Shown: positions 38,044 to 50,439, counted from the first letter of the stretch. The stretch is DNA of 64,000 bases from Streptococcus sp. X13SY08 (GCF_001182825.2 NZ_LFYO02000002.1:682001-746000); one strand, 5' to 3'. Numbers and translations: made by a program. The notes: generated from the sequence alone by a model not told the origin.

Positions 38044-38225
38044 GTTTGTCACAACCTTTCTAAAAAACTTCTTGTAAAAAAATAGAAAAGGTAGGGAACA
38101 AATCCAGATACATTTAACACTTCATTACTCTGCTACTCTAACAGAGATTGGAGAAAATGTCAAATAAAAATATGAATTCCCAGATAAAAGTTTACTTTTT
38201 GCCAGATTTTTTATAGAATGAAACT

Positions 38226-38582
38226 ATGATATTCTTGAAAATTGCAGCAATTTTATTTCCGATTTTAACCTTGACGGTTTCTATTATCATCGTCAAACTT
38301 TTTGGCTTGCGCAAAAAAGGGCGAAATTTTGCGGATATTGCCTTTCCCATGTTTGCAGTGGAATTTTACCTCATCTCTGACAAGGCTTTCTATCATAGTC
38401 TACTTCCCCATCTCGTGCTAGCCTTGTCACTTCTAGCTCTCGCCATTGCGATTCATTTTTTTTTCCAACGTGGGGAATTTTCATATCATCGCTTTTTCAA
38501 ATTTTTCTGGAGAGCAGGCTTTCTACTGACCTTTTTTATGTATCTAGCTCTGATGATTTCACTATTTTTTATTAAGTCTTAA
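38226..38582 (+). CDS. DUF3397 family membrane protein
   Basis: 118 residues with four membrane helices and the DUF3397 pattern (LRKKGRNFADIAFPMF, FYHSLLPHLVLALSLL, then RGEFSYHRFFKFFWRAGFLLTFF). Function unknown; common in streptococci. Intact. Confidence 0.82.
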   Translation: MIFLKIAAILFPILTLTVSIIIVKLFGLRKKGRNFADIAFPMFAVEFYLISDKAFYHSLLPHLVLALSLLALAIAIHFFFQRGEFSYHRFFKFFWRAGFLLTFFMYLALMISLFFIKS

Positions 38583-38584
38583 AC

Positions 38585-38615
38585 AAAACTGCCTTGCAAT
38601 GCAAGGCAGTTTTTT
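38585..38615. terminator. Bidirectional terminator
   Basis: AAAACTGCCTTGC AAT GCAAGGCAGTTTT, a 13-bp stem between convergent genes. Confidence 0.92.
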
Positions 38616-39002
38616 CTATTCATGGATTTCAAGCGGCAGACCATCTGGGTCAAAGAAGAAAGCCATTTTCTTTCCATCAAAATCATCTATCCGAAGACCT
38701 TGATGCGGGATTTCCAAGCGATCAAATTCAGCTAGACAGGCTTCAACATCGTCGACTGCAAAAGCGAGGTGGCGCAAACCTGTATGCTCTGGATTTGGCA
38801 TAATAGGCCGCAAGGGAGCTTGGGACTTAATAAAAATTTCAAGCACAAAATTTCCTTTTTTGACATTAAAAAGGATGTCATCTTTATCTGGACGAATATG
38901 CTCATCCAATTGCTCAAAACGAAGCTTGTCCACATAAAATTCTCTTGTTTTTTCGTAATCACGTCCGATAATGGCTACATGATGGATGCTGGATGAGTTC
39001 AT
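38616..39002 (-). CDS. VOC family protein (glyoxalase-like)
   Basis: 128 residues with one full VOC domain: HHVAIIGRDYEKTREFYVDKL with a metal His, FVLEIFI with metal Glu, GLRHLAFAVDDV with His and DPDGLPLEIHE with Glu. It matches the GloA2-like type of streptococci; substrate unknown. It lies 1 bp after ftsK in the same direction. Confidence 0.88.
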   Translation of the reverse strand: MNSSSIHHVAIIGRDYEKTREFYVDKLRFEQLDEHIRPDKDDILFNVKKGNFVLEIFIKSQAPLRPIMPNPEHTGLRHLAFAVDDVEACLAEFDRLEIPHQGLRIDDFDGKKMAFFFDPDGLPLEIHE

Positions 39003-39003
39003 G

Positions 39004-41439
39004 TTATTTCTCCAATACTTTTCGAGGCTTGGTGCCTTCAGCTGGTCCGATAACGCCAGCCTCTTCTAATTCTTCCATGAGACGAGTTGCTCGGTTAAAG
39101 CCAACTGACAAACGTCTTTGAATCATAGAAGCACTAGCTTTTTGGGTCTCAATAACCAGAGCCTTTGCTTCTGCAAAAAGAGGATCTCCCTCAGTAGCTC
39201 CGCCATTGCCCGAGGAATCACTATCATTTTCAGATACTTCTCCTGGATCAAAGTTTTCGTCGTACTCCGCTTCTGCTTGGTCCTTAATAAAGGTTACGAT
39301 ACGCTCGACATCATCATCTGAAATAAAGGAACCTTGCAAGCGCATAGGCGCAGACTGACCGATGGGATGGAAAAGCATATCGCCACGTCCGAGAAGTTTC
39401 TCTGCCCCATTTTCACCTAAGATAGTCCGACTGTCCGTTCCAGATGCAACGGCAAAAGCGACACGAGATGGGACATTTGCCTTGATGAGACCGGAAATGA
39501 CGTCAACCGATGGACGTTGGGTCGCCAAAATCATGTGAATACCAGCCGCACGCGCCTTTTGTCCCAAACGAATAATGGCATCTTCGACTTCTTTACTGGC
39601 TACCATCATAAGGTCCGCCAACTCATCCACGATCACTACGATTAGCGGCAGGGGAATTTGTTTTTCTTCCGTCTGGCTATTGAATTCTTCCACCTTGGCA
39701 TTATATCCTTCGATGTTTCGCACGCCGACTTTACTGAAAAGCTCATATCGATTTTCCATCTCGTCCACCACTTTTTGGAGGGCACGGCTAGCCTTCCGAG
39801 GATTAGTTACAACAGGGATCAGCAAATGCGGAATATCATTGTAAACAGATAATTCAACCATTTTGGGATCAATCATCATGAATTTAACCTGATCAGGGCG
39901 CGCTTTCATAAGAATACTTGAAATAATCCCATTAACCGCAACCGATTTACCTGAACCAGTTGATCCGGCTACCAATAGATGCGGCATACGAGTTAAATCA
40001 AAAGTCTGCGCAGAGCCATTAACAGCCTTCCCAAGCGGAACTTCCAACAGTTTGTTAGCATCTGTTTTTGATTGCTCCCATAGTTCACGGAAGGAAACGG
40101 GTGCAATCTCTGCATTTGGCACCTCAATACCGACAAGAGATTTACCTGGAATCGGTGCCTCAATTCGTACATCTTTTGCAGCTAGAGCCAGTGCCAAATC
40201 GTCCGCCAAATTAGAAATCCGATTGACACGTACGCCAACTGCTGGTTTGATTTCATAGCGTGTAACGGATGGTCCGATTTCCGCGCGTTCTACAACGACT
40301 TTTATCCCAAAGCTGGCAAAGGTATCTTCCAAGACCTTGATATTATGGCGAACTAATTTTTTCTCATTGACTTGACTAGTCGCCTTAACTGGGGCAAATA
40401 GATTAATAGATGGTAATTTATAGGCTAAACGTTCTTTAAGTGTGGGTTGTTTGCGAACAGGCGTTACTACTTCCGTCTCTTCTAGAAATTCCTCATCCTC
40501 AGCTAAGAGGACAGGAAATTCATTTTCTGTTTGGAACGGTAAATCTTCCATTGGAAAATCTGGATAATCAATGTTTTCAATCTCATCCGCATAGGGCTCA
40601 TAAGTCGAAATCTGCGGTTCGAAATCTCTTGAAAATTCCTCATCAAAAGTTGAACCAGATGGGATTTCTCCTGTCTCCATATCGATAGCCCGCTTCTCCA
40701 TTGCTTCTGACTCCAGTAAAGCCTGACGAGAAGCCTCTTCTTCCGCTACTAATGCAGCTTGAGCTTCCGCCTCTACACGCGCAGCTTCTTGTGCTTCCAT
40801 ACGAAGACGCTTTTCTTCCTGGCGAATGGCGCGTTTTTCAGCCCGCACATGGTCGTGTTCCTTTTGCTTTTCCCGTGCCATAGCCACAAAATCAGCTAAG
40901 TCATAAACTGTCCAAGGACTCATGAAAAATAGGCCAAAAGCGATCAAGAGGGCACCGATTAAAAAGGAACCTTCATTGGCAAAAAGAAAAGAAATGGGCA
41001 TATAGACGAGAGCACCCAGCATTCCTCCACCCAAAAATTGGCTAACACGGAAGTTGGTCAATTCAGAAATGGCAACTTGAAAGGTCTGACCAAATAAATC
41101 AGCGCCCTTAAAATACCAATCCATATAGGCTTGGAATTCAACCAATATTCCCACAATAAACAAAAGAAATCCTGAAATGACTCCCTCGTGGCGCGCTAGC
41201 CTGTGTCCAAAAAGGAGCAGAATTACCAGACCTGCAATTAAAAGATAGGCCGTCGAACCAGCTACAAAGCGGACCAGATTATAGGCAGTGACACCAAAAA
41301 CACCCAATCTTGTCGCCGCGAAAATCAATAAAAAAACACCCAAAAGTCGCAAGAGAACTTGTTGAATCTTTTGTCTTTGTGCTACCTCTGCCTTGGTTGG
41401 ACGACGAGTAGCTTTTCCTTTTTTCGAATTTTTCTTCAT
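39004..41439 (-). CDS. ftsK: DNA translocase FtsK/SpoIIIE
   Basis: 811 residues, complete. Four to five membrane helices (about 25-190), an acidic, Ala/Glu-rich linker (to about 330) and the RecA-like motor with Walker [14 protein letters not shown], Walker [10 protein letters not shown] and the motif GRGDMLF. A winged-helix gamma domain ([22 protein letters not shown]) ends the protein. It pumps chromosomal DNA through the division septum. Confidence 0.96.
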   Translation of the reverse strand: MKKNSKKGKATRRPTKAEVAQRQKIQQVLLRLLGVFLLIFAATRLGVFGVTAYNLVRFVAGSTAYLLIAGLVILLLFGHRLARHEGVISGFLLFIVGILVEFQAYMDWYFKGADLFGQTFQVAISELTNFRVSQFLGGGMLGALVYMPISFLFANEGSFLIGALLIAFGLFFMSPWTVYDLADFVAMAREKQKEHDHVRAEKRAIRQEEKRLRMEAQEAARVEAEAQAALVAEEEASRQALLESEAMEKRAIDMETGEIPSGSTFDEEFSRDFEPQISTYEPYADEIENIDYPDFPMEDLPFQTENEFPVLLAEDEEFLEETEVVTPVRKQPTLKERLAYKLPSINLFAPVKATSQVNEKKLVRHNIKVLEDTFASFGIKVVVERAEIGPSVTRYEIKPAVGVRVNRISNLADDLALALAAKDVRIEAPIPGKSLVGIEVPNAEIAPVSFRELWEQSKTDANKLLEVPLGKAVNGSAQTFDLTRMPHLLVAGSTGSGKSVAVNGIISSILMKARPDQVKFMMIDPKMVELSVYNDIPHLLIPVVTNPRKASRALQKVVDEMENRYELFSKVGVRNIEGYNAKVEEFNSQTEEKQIPLPLIVVIVDELADLMMVASKEVEDAIIRLGQKARAAGIHMILATQRPSVDVISGLIKANVPSRVAFAVASGTDSRTILGENGAEKLLGRGDMLFHPIGQSAPMRLQGSFISDDDVERIVTFIKDQAEAEYDENFDPGEVSENDSDSSGNGGATEGDPLFAEAKALVIETQKASASMIQRRLSVGFNRATRLMEELEEAGVIGPAEGTKPRKVLEK

Positions 41440-41565
41440 ATTTTCCTCTACTAAGTCTTATCTTATTTATTTTATCACATTTTTGATAGTTTTTCAGAAA
41501 GCATCCATTTTGTTGTATTTTCTTTATTTATTTTGCCTTTGCCAAAAATTTAACATTACTTTCTT

Positions 41566-41583
41566 TGCGAAAGCGCTATAATC
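41566..41583 (+). promoter_or_regulatory. -10 box of the C69 dipeptidase with partial cre-like overlap
   Basis: TATAAT at 41578-41583 is directly preceded by GCGAAAGCGC. The sequence GAAAGCGCTATAA partly matches the cre consensus. Weak evidence. Confidence 0.35.
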
Positions 41584-41614
41584 TTATTGAAAAACATTTA
41601 CGAAGGTGCCTTTT

Positions 41615-43002
41615 ATGAAAGGTAAAAAAACCGCTCTAACATTCTTGAGCATTCTTGCACTGTCCAGCACTTCTTCTACAACATTTGCTTGCACGGGCTT
41701 TATTATCGGAAAAAATCTGACCACTGATGGTACAGCCTATTATGGTCGAACAGAGGATCTTGAACCTCATCACAACAAAACCTTTATCGTCCACGATGCT
41801 AAGAAAAATAAAGCTGGCGCTAAGACGAAGCTGGTTTTAATGAATTCGGTGTATCCATGTCTGCCACTGTCTCTGCCTCAGCTAATAATAAAATCTTAGC
41901 CATCGATCCCTATGTGGAAGATGGTCTCGCCGAGTCATCTATGGCTAGTTTGATCTTGCCGCATGTCAAAACTGCTCGAGAAGGAATTGAAATGATTGCC
42001 AAAGTGGTAGATGAAAAGGGCACTGCTGAAGGTAATATTCTTGTGTTGGCTGATAAAGAAGGGATTTGGTATATGGAAATCCTATCAGGCCATCAGTATG
42101 TTGCCATCAAGTTCCCAGATGATAAGTTTGCTGTCTTTCCTAATACTTTCTTCCTCGGCCATGTAGATTTTTCAGATAATGAACATGTCATTGCCTCAAA
42201 AGACATCGAAACTCTCGCGAAAACAGCTAACAGCTACAAAGAAATCGATGGGCAATTTCATGTAGCACAGTCTTACAACCCACCATTAGATGATGCCAAC
42301 CGTTCTCGTTCCTATTCTGGTATCAAGAGTCTGGACCCTGATAGTAAAGTCACTTATAGAGACGATTACTACGAACTTCTACAAAGCACCAATAAGAAGT
42401 TTGACTTAGAAGACGCCATGGCTCTATAGCGTAACCGTTTTGAAAACTTAGAGCTTAAACCACTTGACCAAATGGAATTGGATAGCAAAGGAAAACCAAG
42501 CTCTAAAGATGCTATTGACGGTTACGCTTATCCTATCTCCAATCAAAATGTCATGGAAGCCCATATTTTTCAACTCAAACCAGAAGTTCCTGCGGAATTA
42601 GGCGGAGGTGTCATGTGGTTATCTATTGGTAGCCCACGTTACGCTCCTTACTTGCCTTAGTATGGCAACATCACAGACACTTATAGTGCCTACCAAGACA
42701 CCAGCACAGACTACAATAAAAACTCTTGGTATTGGACCGTTTCTCACATCTACGATATGGTTGCCAAAAATCCTAAAAAATATGAAGCCGATGTATTGAA
42801 AAAAATCCAAGCTATGGAAGCAGATTACATGAAGGCGATCAAAGAAGAGGAGGCTGACTATATTGCACTTGTCAAAGAAAATCCTGAAAAAGCTGCAACA
42901 GAAAGCACAAAAGATGCTACAAGTCGTGCTAAAGAAGCCTTTAAAGCATGAAAAGCTATTGAAAAAGACATCAGTAAAAAAGCCAATAAAGCTAAAAAAT
43001 AG
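41615..43002 (+). pseudogene. Secreted C69 family dipeptidase, deletion and three stops
   Basis: Start 41615: signal peptide ending TTFACTGFIIG, where the mature N-terminal Cys is the nucleophile of the C69 family. The frame breaks near 41831 with an estimated loss of about 35 residues, then continues EAGFNEFGVSMSATVSA. In-frame stops occur at TAG 42427-42429, TAG 42658-42660 and TGA 42949-42951. Between them the protein is well conserved (LAESSMASLILPHVKTAREG, YSAYQDTSTDYNKNSWYWT) and ends with a Lys-rich helix at 43002. All three stops are explained by one-base transitions. The intact protein would cleave dipeptides outside the cell. Confidence 0.9.
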
Positions 43003-43034
43003 AAAATAGGAGCGCTTCAGCTCCTTTTTACTTC

Positions 43035-43541
43035 TTAAAATTTCTTCTTAGGATGACGATCAATCACCTCTTGATTAGCTGCTAGAGCCCTTTCTCCCTT
43101 CTCAGTTAAGTTCAGTCCACGTACTGTAAAATAGGTAGCCAGTTCAGCCTCAGTCAAGTTGTCCTTGATAGCTTGGTTTAAATCTGCCACTTTCATTTTT
43201 GACAGTCCTGCCACTCCATTTTCCTTCAATATTTTCCGTTTCATACTAGAATTGAGATGGTTGAGAGAGTCAAAAGCTGTTTCTTCATAAGCAAATCCAC
43301 GGTCTAGGAGCATTTTCAAACGCTCAGGTGCATTGATACCATAAATATACTCGAAGTATTTAGGAAACCAAGATTCATTTGTGAAGGTATCAAAGGCAAT
43401 ACGCCATAAAAGAATAATATCACCTGCCAGAAGGTCATTTCCTAAGGATTCCATATTCCGTTTTGGAACAGACTTAAAATCTTCTGTTGCTAAGTCACGC
43501 TCTGGCCAAATATAGGGTTTATTTTCAAAATCTTCGTACAT
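43035..43541 (-). CDS. Hypothetical protein with SAP-like C-terminus
   Basis: 168 residues from ATG 43541 with AAAGGAAAG upstream. The N-terminal half (WPERDLATEDFKSVPKRNMESLGND) is of unknown fold; the C-terminal part (LSKMKVADLNQAIKDNLTEAELATYF) resembles SAP-type DNA-binding motifs. No membrane segment. Function unknown. Intact. Confidence 0.6.
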   Translation of the reverse strand: MYEDFENKPYIWPERDLATEDFKSVPKRNMESLGNDLLAGDIILLWRIAFDTFTNESWFPKYFEYIYGINAPERLKMLLDRGFAYEETAFDSLNHLNSSMKRKILKENGVAGLSKMKVADLNQAIKDNLTEAELATYFTVRGLNLTEKGERALAANQEVIDRHPKKKF

Positions 43542-43648
43542 ATCTTTCCTTTGCTAGAGTGGTATTTGTGTGTCTAGTATATCACAGAGGGCGTTTTTGT
43601 GCTATAATGTGGACTATAATCGGACATTCTCACTCAGAAAGGATTCTT

Positions 43649-44443
43649 ATGAAAAAAATGCTCTACCTTGGGTTAGCCTCAGCCCTATTTTTGACGGCTT
43701 GTTCTAGCCAAAACCAAGAAATGAAATCAAATGCAAACCAAACTTCTACTGAGGTATCAAGTGACACGACCGCTTCTAGCCAATATGCCAAAGATTTAGC
43801 TTATGCCATCAACAATCCCAATGCAGAATTCCCACAATTGTCCTCTGAAGTGGCAGATAATGAGGCTGCAGTCAACATCAAAACCAGCATGGGCGATATC
43901 ACTTTGAAGCTTTTCCCAGAACAAGCTCCGCTGGCTGTGGAAAATTTCCTAACTCATGCCAAAGACGGCTATTATGACGGTGTCATTTTCCACCGGGTCA
44001 TCAATAATTTTATGATTCAAGGTGGCGATCCTGACGGAACTGGTATGGAAGGCCAATCGATCTGGTCTGGAAAATATAAAAAGATAGATGCCGGAAATGG
44101 CTTCAAAAATGAGCCATCAGCTTTCTTATACAATATCCGTGGTGCTCTTTCCATGGCAAATGCTGGTGCAGACACAAATGGCAGCCAATTCTTCATCAAT
44201 CAAAATCCTGCGGACGCATCAAGCCAACTTTCTAGCAGCAAAGTCCCTGCTAAAATCATCGAAGCCTACAAAAATGGTGGCAATCCAAGTTTGGATGGAG
44301 GCTATACCGTCTTTGGTCAAGTGGCTGAAGGCATGGACGTAGTTGATAAAATCGCAGCTGTTGAAACAGATGGTAGCGATAAGCCCACGACAGATGTCAA
44401 AATTGAATCTATCGAAATCATCAAAGATTATCATTTTGAATAA
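43649..44443 (+). CDS. ppiA: Lipoprotein peptidyl-prolyl cis-trans isomerase, cyclophilin type
   Basis: 264 residues from ATG 43649 (AAAGGA upstream); the 54 in-frame codons before it are not coding. Lipobox LTAC at residues 17-20, Ser/Thr linker, then a cyclophilin domain with FHRVINNFMIQGGDPDGTG, GALSMANAGADTNGSQFFI and GGYTVFGQV. It folds secreted proteins at the membrane outside (SlrA-like). It depends on Lgt for lipidation. Intact. Confidence 0.92.
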   Translation: MKKMLYLGLASALFLTACSSQNQEMKSNANQTSTEVSSDTTASSQYAKDLAYAINNPNAEFPQLSSEVADNEAAVNIKTSMGDITLKLFPEQAPLAVENFLTHAKDGYYDGVIFHRVINNFMIQGGDPDGTGMEGQSIWSGKYKKIDAGNGFKNEPSAFLYNIRGALSMANAGADTNGSQFFINQNPADASSQLSSSKVPAKIIEAYKNGGNPSLDGGYTVFGQVAEGMDVVDKIAAVETDGSDKPTTDVKIESIEIIKDYHFE

Positions 44444-44473
44444 GAAAAAAGTCTGGATAATCCAGACTTTTTA
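44444..44473. terminator. Bidirectional terminator
   Basis: AAAAGTCTGGA TAA TCCAGACTTTT between convergent ppiA and mtnN. Confidence 0.92.
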
Positions 44474-45157
44474 TTTTGCTAAGAATCTCAACAGAGTTTG
44501 GGCTGAGCGCTCGCCTGCTTGAATAATGAACTCGCCGAAGATAATGTGAGCGTCGCCCTGAGCGGTGTCGCTCATAGTACGAATGACCAAGAATGGTTTT
44601 CCTGCGTTGACAGCGGCTTGGGCAATAGCTGCTCCTTCCATTTCAACTGCCAATACTTCCGGAAAATGTGCTTTGATATCCGCAATTTTTTCTGCACCTG
44701 CAATAAAGCTATCCCCTGTCGCGATCAATCCGATGTGACTGTTGATTTCCTGCTCTGCTAAAACGGTCTCTAACTTTTCAAGCAAGGCTTGATCTGCCGG
44801 AAAATAGAGTTCCTGCCCTGCCATTTGCCCATAGGCATAACCAAAAGCTGTAACATCCACATCATGATAAGCTAATTTATCCGCCACCACAACGTCGCCA
44901 ATTGCTAGCCCATCTGCTACTGCGCCGGCTGAGCCTGTATTAACAATAGCATCTACGGCAAATGTCTGCGCCAAAATGGCGACCGACATGGCTGACATGG
45001 CTTTTCCAATCCCTGACTGAACAAGGACAACCTCATGCTGACCGAGACAACCTGTGTAATAGGTCCTTCCCAAAATCGTCTCTTCCGCACGGTTTTCCAA
45101 TGATTGTAGGAGAATCTTCAACTCCTGCGGCATGGCCGCGATAATTCCAAATTTCAT
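44471..45157 (-). CDS. mtnN: 5'-methylthioadenosine/S-adenosylhomocysteine nucleosidase
   Basis: 228 residues, complete. MKFGIIAAMPQELKILL, the substrate loop VNTGSAGAVADGL, the catalytic part EVLAVEMEGAAIAQ and IRTMSDTA. It cleaves MTA and SAH, recycling products of SAM use and supplying precursor for LuxS. Last gene of glmU-Nudix-macP-mtnN. Confidence 0.97.
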   Translation of the reverse strand: MKFGIIAAMPQELKILLQSLENRAEETILGRTYYTGCLGQHEVVLVQSGIGKAMSAMSVAILAQTFAVDAIVNTGSAGAVADGLAIGDVVVADKLAYHDVDVTAFGYAYGQMAGQELYFPADQALLEKLETVLAEQEINSHIGLIATGDSFIAGAEKIADIKAHFPEVLAVEMEGAAIAQAAVNAGKPFLVIRTMSDTAQGDAHIIFGEFIIQAGERSAQTLLRFLAK

Positions 45158-45172
45158 GAACTTCTTTCTAAT

Positions 45173-45499
45173 TTAAAAATAAATAACGGCGACAATGAAG
45201 CCAATGACCAGTACAATGACCCAAAAGAGGATTTTATTGACCTTTGAGCGGAACCGATCTTTTTTTATGGTTTCAATGCGACGGCTTTTGATAATAGATT
45301 GCTCAACAGGAATTCGAATAGTCTGACCCTCCTCATAGCCATGATAGGTTTCTTGGTTCTGAAATTCGTCCCACTCGTCTTCATCATAGTCATCGTCATA
45401 TTCGTCGTAGTGATCATCCAACTCTGGCTCATAATAACCAAATCGTTTCTTCCGTTTGGCTTGTTCGATAATATCATCTGTTAAAAGTGGTTTGCGCAT
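45173..45499 (-). CDS. macP: MacP-like activator of class A penicillin-binding protein
   Basis: 108 residues: RKPLLTDDIIEQAKRKKRF, a highly acidic Tyr/Asp-rich region (26-60), the conserved SRRIETIKKDRFRSKVNKILFWVIVLV and one C-terminal membrane helix. The N-terminal LTDDII motif, the membrane-proximal SRRIE and the gene order (glmU-Nudix-macP-mtnN) match pneumococcal MacP, which activates PBP2a. Assignment rests on family pattern and synteny. Confidence 0.82.
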   Translation of the reverse strand: MRKPLLTDDIIEQAKRKKRFGYYEPELDDHYDEYDDDYDEDEWDEFQNQETYHGYEEGQTIRIPVEQSIIKSRRIETIKKDRFRSKVNKILFWVIVLVIGFIVAVIYF

Positions 45500-45505
45500 G
45501 GTCCC

Positions 45506-45990
45506 CTACTTTCTCATCAATTCAAGATGTTGAATAGCCATGATGGTCTTGGCATCGCAGATTTGACCTGAAGTAATCATTTCTTTGGCTTCTTCAAGGG
45601 TCACATAGCAAAGCTCAATCACTTCATCTTGATCCTGAGGACGCGGATTTTCTACCTTGACCAGGTTATCTGCTAAGTAAAGGCGCAAACGTTCATTACA
45701 AAAGCCAATGGCAGAGTAAAAATCGTAGAGTAACATCAAAGAATCTGATGTATAACCAGTTTCCTCTTCCAATTCACGCAGAGCGGCTGCTTCTTCGCTA
45801 CCAGCTTCACCTCTAAAATAAGCTTATCTTCTGGGGTGACTGCAAGGACGCAGACAGCTCCTTTGTGGAAAATCAATTCTCGCTTGGCTTGACCGAGACC
45901 GTTCGGTAATTCCACATCATCCACAACAACATCAAAAATGTGTCCCTTGAAAATTTCCTTACGATGAATGGTTTTTTCTTCAAATTGCAT
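45506..45990 (-). pseudogene. Nudix hydrolase (ADP-ribose pyrophosphatase type), internal deletion
   Basis: Start 45990 (MQFEEKTIHRKEIFKGHIFDV). The frame proceeds to KLILE and shifts. It continues as GEAGSEEAAALRELEEETGY (Nudix box remnant) and ends at 45506 with MIKE/ILELMRK-like tail. About 20-22 residues (the QYRKAIERTSYEIPAGKLE region with the first Gly of the Nudix box) are missing. Position between glmU and macP is conserved in streptococci. Confidence 0.86.
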
Positions 45991-46025
45991 ACGATTTTCC
46001 GACAGGTAGCCTGTCATCCTTTTCT

Positions 46026-47452
<1,427 letters not shown>

Positions 47453-47489
47453 ATATCATATACATTCAGCAAGCGCTGGATTTGTACAA

Positions 47490-49622
47490 CTAAGAAACTT
47501 CTTTCTCCGCATGCTCATTGATAGAATCAATTGTATAGATAATACTCTGTAACACAGGGCGTTGATACTCGAACAGCTGCACTAAACTTCCAAAAGACTT
47601 AAAGGGTTCTTTTTGGAGCTTCTCTTTTTCAAGATATCCGTTTTTTATAATATAATCTACAATCAACTTAATAAACTCAATTTGATTACTATTCAAACTT
47701 TGATTAGTAAGAAATTGAGAAAACGCTTCAATAGCTGTCTTTCTATCTAAACCAACGATTTCCCTAACCAATCGTGTAACGGATTTAGAAGCAAATTCTC
47801 TCTCATACTGCTCTTTTGATCCTAGTTTTTTCCAGAATATTTCTTGCAAAGATTCGACATCTGTTTCCGTTAATTCTTGATTGTGATAAAGCTTATAGAC
47901 TGCTGTTTGATGCAAATGTTCTTTTAAATAGTACTCAACTTTTTCACGATAACTCCTTAAATCATTGACGTCCAAGAGTGCTTATTGATCATCAACAACA
48001 GAGAGAATTCCGTCTTCAAAATTTGTATAATAAATTTTTTTCGAATCTCTATCAATAAATTGCAGAAAATCCCTCAATGCTGTTCGAATTTTTTCTAATT
48101 TTCGAATAGTGACAGTTGACCAATATTCTTCATTTTGAATCTCTTTTATTAGACTTAACTTTGCAAATATTTGAGGAATATTAGAAATCGCTTGTAGACT
48201 TTTAGCTGTCACAATAACCTGTTTAATGTGTAGACTAGCACTTCCATTAACCAGTGTTGCTAATTCAATGCAATGCATCCACACATCAAACCGTTTGGCT
48301 AACTCATCATCATCGTCAGGAAGTATCAAAGGAGTAAGATTATTTTTAATTTCCTCACTTTCAATGATTCCTAATTGATTCCAAGATTCTGAATTTCTAT
48401 AAGCTATCACTGTTTTCAGGTTCATTCGTACTCTAAAATCCTCATTATTTAACCCCTGAAGTTTGTGGATTATTTGAGAAATCAGTTCTTCTCTAAATTT
48501 CTGATGTTCTGCATTCTGGAACTGAGAAGCTCGCAACTCACGGATCAAATCGACTCGAATATTATAGAGTCGTTGTGTCAATGGCAAAACCTCATTTCCC
48601 ATACCTGTCTGACTATCTTCACGGAAATAATCAAAATTATCTCCATAATCAAAAATGAAAAACAAATCTTTATCTATGCCTGGTCCATATAAGTCAGTGC
48701 AAAGACGTGTTCCTCGACCAATCATCTGCCAAAATTTAATCTTCGAGCGAATTTTTTTGAAGAATACGAGATTGGCAACCTCTGGAACATCAATACCCGT
48801 GTCCAGCGTATCAACCGATACAGCAATTTGAGGCTCCTGTTCTTTTATCGAAAATTCATCAATCAATTGCCGATAATGCTTTACACTATAGTCAATGACT
48901 TTTATGTAATCATTTCCTTTCTCTGGACAACGCTGGTGGAAAATTTCTTTAATATAGTCAGCATGAGCGTGATTTTTTGCAAAAATAATGGTTTTTCCAA
49001 TGTCGTCACCTGATGCCGTTCGAAACCCCTTTTCCATCAACTCCTGCAGTACAATCTCTACAGTAGATTGATTGAATATACGAAAGTTGAACTCATTGCC
49101 ATCAATGTCTTTTGGTGGTACATCATCTTCAAATTGATCATCAAAATAGGCTTGTTCCTCAGCAGATAAATCATCATAGTGCAAGCCATCTGTCGGTAAT
49201 TTCAACTTTGTTTCAATCGATTGATAGGAAACCAGATAATGGTCTTTTACAGCCTGTTTCAAATCATAAGCGTAAGTAGGCACACCATTTTCAAGAATAA
49301 AAAATTGATATGTATTTTTGTCGATATCGTCACGAGGAGTTGCCGTTAATCCCACAACTTTGGCATCAAAATACTCAAAAATCGATTTATATTTTTGATA
49401 AATACTTCTATGAGATTCGTCAATAATAATCAAATCAAAATGGCCTACTGTAAATAATTTTCCATGTTGCTCACCTTCTATCTGATCAATAGCATTGAGC
49501 ATTGTCGGATAGGTTGAAAAAACCATCCGGCTCGTATGGTCGGTTTTGGGATTATCCAGCAAATTGCAAAGTGTAAGATCCGGTAACAACTGATTAAAAG
49601 AACGGTAGGCCTGACGAACTAA
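47490..49622 (-). pseudogene. hsdR: Type I restriction endonuclease HsdR, 5' truncated, with one stop
   Basis: The remaining part reads from LVRQAYRSFNQLLPD (49622) through the SF2 helicase motifs DESHRS (II), TATPRDD (III), DTLDTGIDVP (V) and QMIGRGTRL (VI). A TAA interrupts it at 47982-47984 (SVVDDQ*ALLDVND), and it ends at 47490. The nuclease and motif I regions (about 400 residues) are absent. Directly upstream is a truncated hsdM, so hsdS and both flanks were removed by one deletion. HsdR normally translocates and cuts unmethylated DNA. Confidence 0.88.
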
Positions 49623-50189
49623 TGGCTGGATCGGAAATCACATCATGAATCGTAGGTTGCATCAACTCTACAATCATCTTGATAATATGACGAGGTGTCC
49701 TAAATTGTCCATTTGTTCCAGCTTGCGCAAGCTTAGACAATAGGTACTCATAAGTGTCCCCTAAATATCCTTATCATCTGTTGGTAAATCATCCAAGGCA
49801 GCAATAGCTTTTTGTAATGTTGCAGGTTTGTTGATTTGGAAAATGCCATCTTTCATATATTTAGAAAAAGCAGTATCATCTTGATTCCCCTGAATTGTTT
49901 TCATAAATGGGAAGATTTCTTGCTGCATCAGCTGATACATATTCTGTGCATTCCCCATATTTTTGAATACATTCCAGCGATATTCTGGCTTATCCACTGG
50001 AAAAATACCATTATATGGAATCCCTAAAAGTGTTGCATCTGCTTCTTTTACAAGTTCCACGTTATCTAAATCTTTCATGAACAATAAATAGGTCAATTGT
50101 TCAATGTTTGTCAATGGATTTGTTGATCCTTCTGTCCACAACATTTCCCAAAGAGAATCAATTTTATTCTTTATTTCGTTGGTAATCAT
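49623..50189 (-). pseudogene. hsdM: Type I methyltransferase HsdM, frameshifted and 3' truncated
   Basis: From 50189 (TNEIKNKIDSLWEMLWTEGS): the N-terminal helical domain to DLPTDDKDI, then TAG and a frame shift, and GDTYEYLLSKLAQAGTNGQFRTPRHII in the other frame up to HDVISDPA at about 49624. There it joins the middle of hsdR. The AdoMet motifs after DPACGSG (the methyltransferase core) are missing; the DPPY region is gone. Confidence 0.87.
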
Positions 50190-50320
50190 CGTCAATTCCT
50201 TTTGCACGTTTTCTTTATTATAGCACACTTACAATTAAAAACGGCTGTCTTCACAAAAGCTATTTTATTTTTTCTTTTGTACAAGTACATTTGAAAACTG
50301 CATGAATATTTCAATCAAAA

Positions 50321-50334
50321 AGTTAACGTTTTCA
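50321..50334 (-). promoter_or_regulatory. cre-like CcpA site before lactate oxidase
   Basis: On the minus strand TGAAAACGTTAACT matches 13 of 14 positions of TGWAANCGNTNWCA. It lies about 20 bp upstream of a candidate -35 TTGATT. Control of lctO by CcpA is known in streptococci; here it is inferred from the motif. Confidence 0.65.
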
Positions 50335-50439
50335 ATTTTCAGACAAATTACTTGATTATTAAAAAATCCGTGATAATCTGCATCAGTGAGAGTTCTCATT
50401 ATTTGCGAATTACAATTTTTTTATAAAAGGAGAAATATG

